A stretch of 64,000 bases of DNA. It comes from a bacterium (GTDB lineage Bacteria; Vulcanimicrobiota; Vulcanimicrobiia; Vulcanimicrobiales; Vulcanimicrobiaceae). The translations under genes and the position numbers were made by a program. Positions 60,466 to 64,000 of this stretch are shown one piece after another; position 1 is the stretch's first letter, and each line of letters opens with the position of its first letter. The stretch is from the NCBI GenBank assembly GCA_028869385.1, contig JAGWSR010000048.1:1-64000 (forward strand), given 5' to 3'. Under the pieces are notes generated by a model, which made no database searches, was not told the origin of the DNA, and saw only the letters and a list, made by a program, of their open reading frames with translations.

Positions 60466-62483
60466 AGACTCGAGCCATCACCGCCACCGTAGCAAGTCCG
60501 GCTCTTCACGATGCCAAAAGAAATCTGGAGACATTCGTTACTGCGGCAAAGGCACAGCAACCATATGCTGGCGTCGTTTGGGATACGGCCGCCTGGGACA
60601 TCAGCGCGGCTGACGCGCGAGCGCGAGCGCACCTGCGCAATAAACAATCACTCCTGTTTACGGAACACGCTGAGACGAGGGTGCCGATTCATCGGCGCAC
60701 GTTATTCATCGCTCCCTTCGCCGATCTCGCAAAAGCATGCATCGTGACGCGGCGCGTGAATCGTGGTATCGAGAGCGGTCCACAACGCGTCTTCATGCGC
60801 GCTGCCCGCTACCTCTACGCGGCATGTCCTCTACCCGTTCGCCGTGACCCCACGCTGTTGACCCGTGAATACTTCGTACGCGCTGAAACCGCTGCTTTTC
60901 AGCGGGAGAAAGCATCCTCGGCATATCGGGTCGGGCGATTTCTCGAAGACTTCGCGCGTCTCGTGGATCGGCACGGCCTCGCGCGGATCAGCATCGATTA
61001 CCGTAGCGCAATTCCACGACCGCAAAGCGTTTTGGACAGGACCTCTTCCGCGTTTGAAGAGCGCATAAAAGAACTGCCGTCGAGTGAAGTGCTTGACGCT
61101 TTGTCGACGATCGCGAATAACCCGGAACTGGAGAGTAGCCCCTTCGATCTGATCCGCATTCGCATTGCCGAATTACTCTTTGTTTGCGGCTTTCGAATTG
61201 GCGAGGTACTGACGCTTCCCGCAAATACACTGGTTCGTGAACTGGTGTCAAACGAAGCGCGTGAGATCCGCCACGATTCGATTTCTGGAGCGCCCGTAGA
61301 GCGCATTGGATTGCGGTACTGGCCCGAAAAAGGCGGTGAGCCGATTGTGAAATGGGTGCCAACCGTCGCTAATGACCTTGTCCTAAGGGCGATTCACGAC
61401 ATCGACCGAGTTTGCTGCGAACCCAGGAAGAACGCCCAATGGCTAGAGGCGCATCCGGGGGAGGTGAATATCGCTCTTGACTCAGAGCGCCTTTTCTCAA
61501 TGAGCGAACTTGCCCAGCTGCTCGGATTAGCGAATTCCGGCAGCGCTATGCAATGGGTGAAATCCAAGAAGCTATCGCTAGCCCTGACGGCAGTCCGCAG
61601 TCGGGCGTTGCGCATCAGCGGGCATCATATCGTGCGAGCTTTGGCATCGGATCGGTACGATACGCCGGTGTTGGTTCGGGACAATGGTACTGTGCAAACT
61701 TTAGGCTCTTCTCTTTTCGTGGTATTTCGGAACGAAGCGCACACACGACGAGCGAGTTTGAAATTTAGCTCTGTTCCGATCACGTGGGGACAAATCAGCG
61801 CGTTCCTTTGCGGAAGGCCCGGCGTCCCCTCAATATTTGCGCGTTTTAATTGCAGTAATCAGGATGGTAAGCCTTTTAGGATCAAGACGCATGATTTCCG
61901 CAAGATTGTTAACACCGTCGCTCAACGGGGCGGCCTTTCGCAAATCGAGATCGCGCGCTGGATGGGCCGGCGACGCGTTGCCGACAACAGCGCCTATGAC
62001 TATCGTACGGCTGCAGAGATGGCTGGCGAGATGCGCAAACTGCTTCTGAGGAACGAAGTTTACGGGGTCATCGCCGATCAGGTGAAAACGCTGCCGGAGA
62101 GTGAGCGGAAAGTTTTTCTCGAATCACGGCTCGCGATGGTCCACACGACGCCGCACGGCCAGTGCGCTTCAAATATTGCAGAGAATCCATGCGCGACTGC
62201 TGTATCGTGCCTTGGAGGGTGCCGGCACTACATGCGCCGCAAGGGTGATGAGGTGAGTCGACGGCGTTTGCTAGCTATAGAGCAGGACACACTTGTGGCT
62301 TTGCAACGAGCGCGTGAAGCGCGCAACGAAGGGAAATACAACGCCGATAATTGGGTCCGCGCGCAGGAAACTGTGTTGCGAACCGTGCGAGCAGCGCTTG
62401 CGATCGACGACGACGCAACCGTTCAGCTAGGTGCTCTCCGACCCGTAAATCCAGACGGGTCTGCTCTTGGAGAGCCTCTGTGA
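60462..62483 (+). CDS. Tyrosine recombinase 3 of the element (TnpB-like, large)
   Basis: This 673-residue protein has an N-terminal core-binding part, then Arg245 (GFRIGEVLTL), His477 and Arg480 (THDFRK), and Tyr512 (NSAYDY). The H/W position falls in RWMGRRR. An insertion of about 200 residues separates the first Arg from box II. The C-terminal part has several cysteines (CASNIAENPC, SCLGGCRHY), as in TnpB of Tn554-type elements. It probably works together with recombinase 1. The stop overlaps the accessory gene in GTGA. Confidence 0.85.
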   Translation: MKTRAITATVASPALHDAKRNLETFVTAAKAQQPYAGVVWDTAAWDISAADARARAHLRNKQSLLFTEHAETRVPIHRRTLFIAPFADLAKACIVTRRVNRGIESGPQRVFMRAARYLYAACPLPVRRDPTLLTREYFVRAETAAFQREKASSAYRVGRFLEDFARLVDRHGLARISIDYRSAIPRPQSVLDRTSSAFEERIKELPSSEVLDALSTIANNPELESSPFDLIRIRIAELLFVCGFRIGEVLTLPANTLVRELVSNEAREIRHDSISGAPVERIGLRYWPEKGGEPIVKWVPTVANDLVLRAIHDIDRVCCEPRKNAQWLEAHPGEVNIALDSERLFSMSELAQLLGLANSGSAMQWVKSKKLSLALTAVRSRALRISGHHIVRALASDRYDTPVLVRDNGTVQTLGSSLFVVFRNEAHTRRASLKFSSVPITWGQISAFLCGRPGVPSIFARFNCSNQDGKPFRIKTHDFRKIVNTVAQRGGLSQIEIARWMGRRRVADNSAYDYRTAAEMAGEMRKLLLRNEVYGVIADQVKTLPESERKVFLESRLAMVHTTPHGQCASNIAENPCATAVSCLGGCRHYMRRKGDEVSRRRLLAIEQDTLVALQRAREARNEGKYNADNWVRAQETVLRTVRAALAIDDDATVQLGALRPVNPDGSALGEPL

Positions 62484-62923
62484 AGAAGAAGCGCTCCGTA
62501 GCAAAAGGCCGGATGACGCAGGCCCACATCAGCGCCGTCGTGGCGGAGATCGAAGCCTATGACCGCGGCGAACGGGAAGGCGCGTTGAGTTGGTCGCATC
62601 TCGAAAAATTTTCCGGCTTCAGTCACGTCGCGCTTTGGCAAAAAGAACCGATCAAGAATGCGTTCCAACGCGTGAAACAGCGCGCGCGCCGCGACGCGAC
62701 TCCGGCCATCAAACCTCATCGCACCGTCGATAAACGCATATCAAGCATGCAAGAGGCTATCGACGAACTACGTGAACTCATTCGCGCTTACGATGAGCAA
62801 TGGGCGCTTTACGAGCACAACCTGCATCGCTTAGGTCTGGACCCAGAGGAACTTCGTCGACCGCTCGATCGCCTAAGCCGGCGCGAAGTACGAGGCCCAG
62901 GTCGCAGCGACTCCACATGGTGA
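62480..62923 (+). CDS. Small basic accessory protein (TnpC-like)
   Basis: The 147-residue protein is basic at its start (KKKRSVAKGRMTQ). It contains a predicted HTH-like region (LSWSHLEKFSGFSHVALWQ) and a long C-terminal helix that may form a coiled coil (RISSMQEAIDELRELIRAYD). Position, size and coupling match TnpC, the third protein of Tn554, which affects the efficiency and orientation of transposition. The assignment is by context; sequence identity to TnpC was not tested. Confidence 0.65.
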   Translation: MKKKRSVAKGRMTQAHISAVVAEIEAYDRGEREGALSWSHLEKFSGFSHVALWQKEPIKNAFQRVKQRARRDATPAIKPHRTVDKRISSMQEAIDELRELIRAYDEQWALYEHNLHRLGLDPEELRRPLDRLSRREVRGPGRSDSTW

Positions 62924-63065
62924 CACCGTGAACCGCACGGTCTTCGCGCTCGCGACAGTTTGGCTTGCGGTTACAATCGGTTTGCAGCGCGGTTCTGCCA
63001 GCGGCTGCAGGTCCTAGTTATCGCTTTAATTTCTTCTTTTTCCTAGAATCGTCGAGCTTTTCTTT

Positions 63066-63320
63066 ATGCCGGGAAAATTCAAAGCAGTCGGTGTAAAGAT
63101 GCCGGCAGCTTCTCGTACGAACGCCGTACGCGCTTCTCTTTCGGGCACACCGCTCGTTTCGAAGCCTTACAAAATTCGAACGGCGGTATGCGAAAGCGGC
63201 GAGCGAATGCCTTTGCTAGTGGAAGCTACTATCGGTCTTCCGATGGTTACTGCGAATCAATACGTGTTGCGCGCCAGGCACCCGTCATGCGACGTAGCGG
63301 CCATCGGGACGCGTGGATAG
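63066..63320 (+). pseudogene. N-terminal remnant of a second TnpA-like recombinase
   Basis: The 84-residue open frame matches the start of recombinase 1: YKIRTAVCESGERMPLLV and GLPMVTANQY here, YQVRVCRMTDGERLPLVV and GLPVPLANQW there. It ends after about 60 aligned residues, before any catalytic region. A -10-like TAGAAT lies at 63044-63049. It is best read as the 5' end of another element of the same kind, the rest of which was deleted. Confidence 0.7.
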
Positions 63321-63393
63321 TCAAGACTCTCGACGCCACGTTCAAGTTGGCAGGACGATAGTGAGAGTTGTTCGTCTCGGCGAAGAGGCAAAG

Positions 63394-63765
63394 ATGTCTT
63401 TGTATAGGCGGGTGTTCACAGTATTTCTGGCGTCGCCCGGAGACTTGGCCAAAGAACGGCACGCTGCGAAGCAGATAGTCGACGAACTGTCGCCTATCGT
63501 GAGCGAGGTGGGCGTCGCGCTTGAGCTACTTGAATGGGAAGACACGCTGCCCGGTGCTGCGCGACCACAGGAGGTGATCAATAGGGATCTCGACCAGGCA
63601 GATCTGCCGGAGCGACGCCTTATAACCCTCCGCAGAATTGCGGCTCATATTGCCAGCTTGGCGGACGAAATCGGCGTCGAAGCGCTTCATCAGCTTGATG
63701 AGCGTGCGCGACTCTACCTCTCGCAGGCGACCGACGAGTTCCAGCGGACGCGGCTCAGAAGTTAA
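63394..63765 (+). pseudogene. Truncated DUF4062-type gene
   Basis: The 123-residue protein starts RRVFTVFLASPGDLAKERH, then DELSPIVSEVGVALELLEW and a VINRDLDQADL segment, the N-terminus of DUF4062 proteins. The normal continuation (LFVGLLW) is missing. Instead the frame jumps to a helical end (TLRRIAAHIASLADEIGV) that looks like the C-terminus of the same kind of protein. An in-frame internal deletion is the likeliest cause. DUF4062 proteins are often large multidomain proteins in mobile or defence regions; this remnant is probably not functional. Confidence 0.6.
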
Positions 63766-63806
63766 CGGTTTTCATTGCATATTCTAGGGGGATGTAAAAC
63801 CGTTAA
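63762..63806 (+). repeat. 11-bp perfect inverted repeat at the left of module R2
   Basis: TTAACGGTTTT at 63762-63772 and AAAACCGTTAA at 63796-63806 are perfect inverted copies with a 23-base spacer. The left arm overlaps the stop of the DUF4062 remnant and the right arm overlaps the first bases of R2. It may be a recombinase or regulator binding site. Confidence 0.65.
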
Positions 63807-63901
63807 GTTAAGTAGCGAAGGCAGTCGTCGAGAAAACTGCGCTCGGTATTAGAAAATAACCAAGGGATCGAGGCTAAGGCCCCCGGTCCCTTTTTTCTTA
63901 A
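63803..63901 (+). repeat. Right flanking module (R2)
   Basis: It starts TTAAGTTAAG at 63803-63812 and ends CCGGTCCCTTTTTTCTTAA at 63883-63901, the same ends as R1 with two more T bases. Its length is 99 bases against 98. The middle differs at many positions, so it is an old or rapidly changing copy. Confidence 0.6.
63864..63896 (+). terminator. Intrinsic terminator in module R2
   Basis: GGGATCG at 63864-63870 pairs with CGGTCCC at 63884-63890 (one wobble), extended by G72-G73 with C82-C83 around a bulged A, and six T bases follow at 63891-63896. Confidence 0.75.
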
Positions 63902-63910
63902 CACACGAGG

Positions 63911-63962
63911 CAGTATTAAATACGGCTTCTGTATTTAAATCGGGGTAAACTGTATCTAAATT
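63911..63962 (+). repeat. AT-rich short repeats at the right end of the window
   Basis: CTGTATTTAAAT at 63929-63940 and CTGTATCTAAAT at 63950-63961 are direct repeats with a 21-base period. A related palindrome GTATTAAATAC lies at 63913-63923. The spacing of two helical turns suggests protein binding sites. No gene is visible in the last 100 bases. Confidence 0.5.
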
Positions 63963-64000
63963 CGCATGCGTTTTGGTTACCCGAGCCTTATCTCATGCGC

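Larger units (their letters stand above)
57583..63901 (+). mobile_element. Tyrosine-recombinase element bounded by two similar ~98-bp modules
   Basis: This region holds three tyrosine recombinase genes and a small accessory gene in one overlapping operon, followed by remnants of a related recombinase and a DUF4062-type gene. The left and right modules share TTAAGTTAAG at one end and CCGGTCCCTTTT plus CTTAA at the other. The tandem recombinases plus small partner resemble Tn554-type (TnpA, TnpB, TnpC) and recombinase-in-trio elements. The limits are my inference; the true ends could lie inside or beyond these modules. Confidence 0.6.

Noticed and set aside
1-64000. tRNA, rRNA, CRISPR arrays and replication origin
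   Set aside because: I looked through the intergenic regions and saw no tRNA-like cloverleaf, rRNA segment, regularly spaced repeat array or DnaA-box cluster.

Overview
The window is about 64 kb of high-GC chromosome from a Gram-negative (diderm) bacterium. Envelope genes support this: a TonB-like protein, an RND exporter, a YaiO-like outer-membrane barrel, and a flagellar-type export apparatus. GTG and TTG starts, 4-bp ATGA/GTGA overlaps between genes, and families of secreted glycine-rich lipoproteins are frequent. My best guess is a member of Vulcanimicrobiota (Eremiobacterota, WPS-2). That is an inference from gene content and style; no rRNA is present to test it.

Layout. 1-0.5 kb: end of rplM and rpsI. 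0.5-17.5 kb: a DUF3810 protein, then a reduced flagellar-type cluster in three tightly packed blocks. Block A is a small ORF, flgC, fliE, fliF, fliH, fliI, a lytic transglycosylase and an aspartyl protease. Block B is a possible fliK-like gene, a flgF/G-like gene, fliM, fliN and fliP. Block C is fliQ, fliR, flhB and flhA. A BrnT toxin-antitoxin pair, a small secreted protein, a DUF167 gene and metF lie between blocks B and C. All export-gate genes are present, but no separate fliG, fliJ, hook, filament or stator gene is. FliF ends in a FliG-like segment, which makes this cluster the best candidate here for an unusual secretion or rod machine.

17.5-23.3 kb: secD, secF, a HIRAN-RecQ-like helicase, a UPF0114 membrane protein and a NUDIX hydrolase. 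23.3-27.8 kb: a minus-strand operon of acyl-CoA dehydrogenase, histidine phosphatase, aminoglycoside-phosphotransferase-like kinase and TetR, divergent from a LysR gene; it resembles the kinase plus ACAD pair that breaks down 4-hydroxyacyl-CoAs. 27.8-30.7 kb: a C11 (clostripain-like) peptidase and malate:quinone oxidoreductase. 30.8-37.7 kb: a polysaccharide module of UDP-sugar dehydrogenase, epimerase, YaiO-like barrel, HEAT-repeat membrane protein and processive GT2, followed by a divergent class III cyclase. 37.7-46.2 kb: a large metzincin-like metalloprotease, a TonB-like protein, apt, a RelA/SpoT enzyme, a TSUP permease and a MobA-like nucleotidyltransferase. 46.2-56.5 kb: four secreted lipoproteins of related design and an RND transporter. 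56.6-57.6 kb: rpsF and ssb.

From 57.58 kb to the end the base composition is less GC-rich and a mobile region begins. Three tyrosine recombinases and a small accessory protein overlap by 4 bp each. After them come the N-terminal remnant of a related recombinase and a truncated DUF4062-type gene. About 98-bp modules with the same first 10 bases and nearly the same last 20 bases, each ending in a terminator, bracket the whole region. It sits directly after ssb, where rpsR is often found.

No tRNA, rRNA or CRISPR array was seen, and no gene-free stretch exceeds 300 bases.
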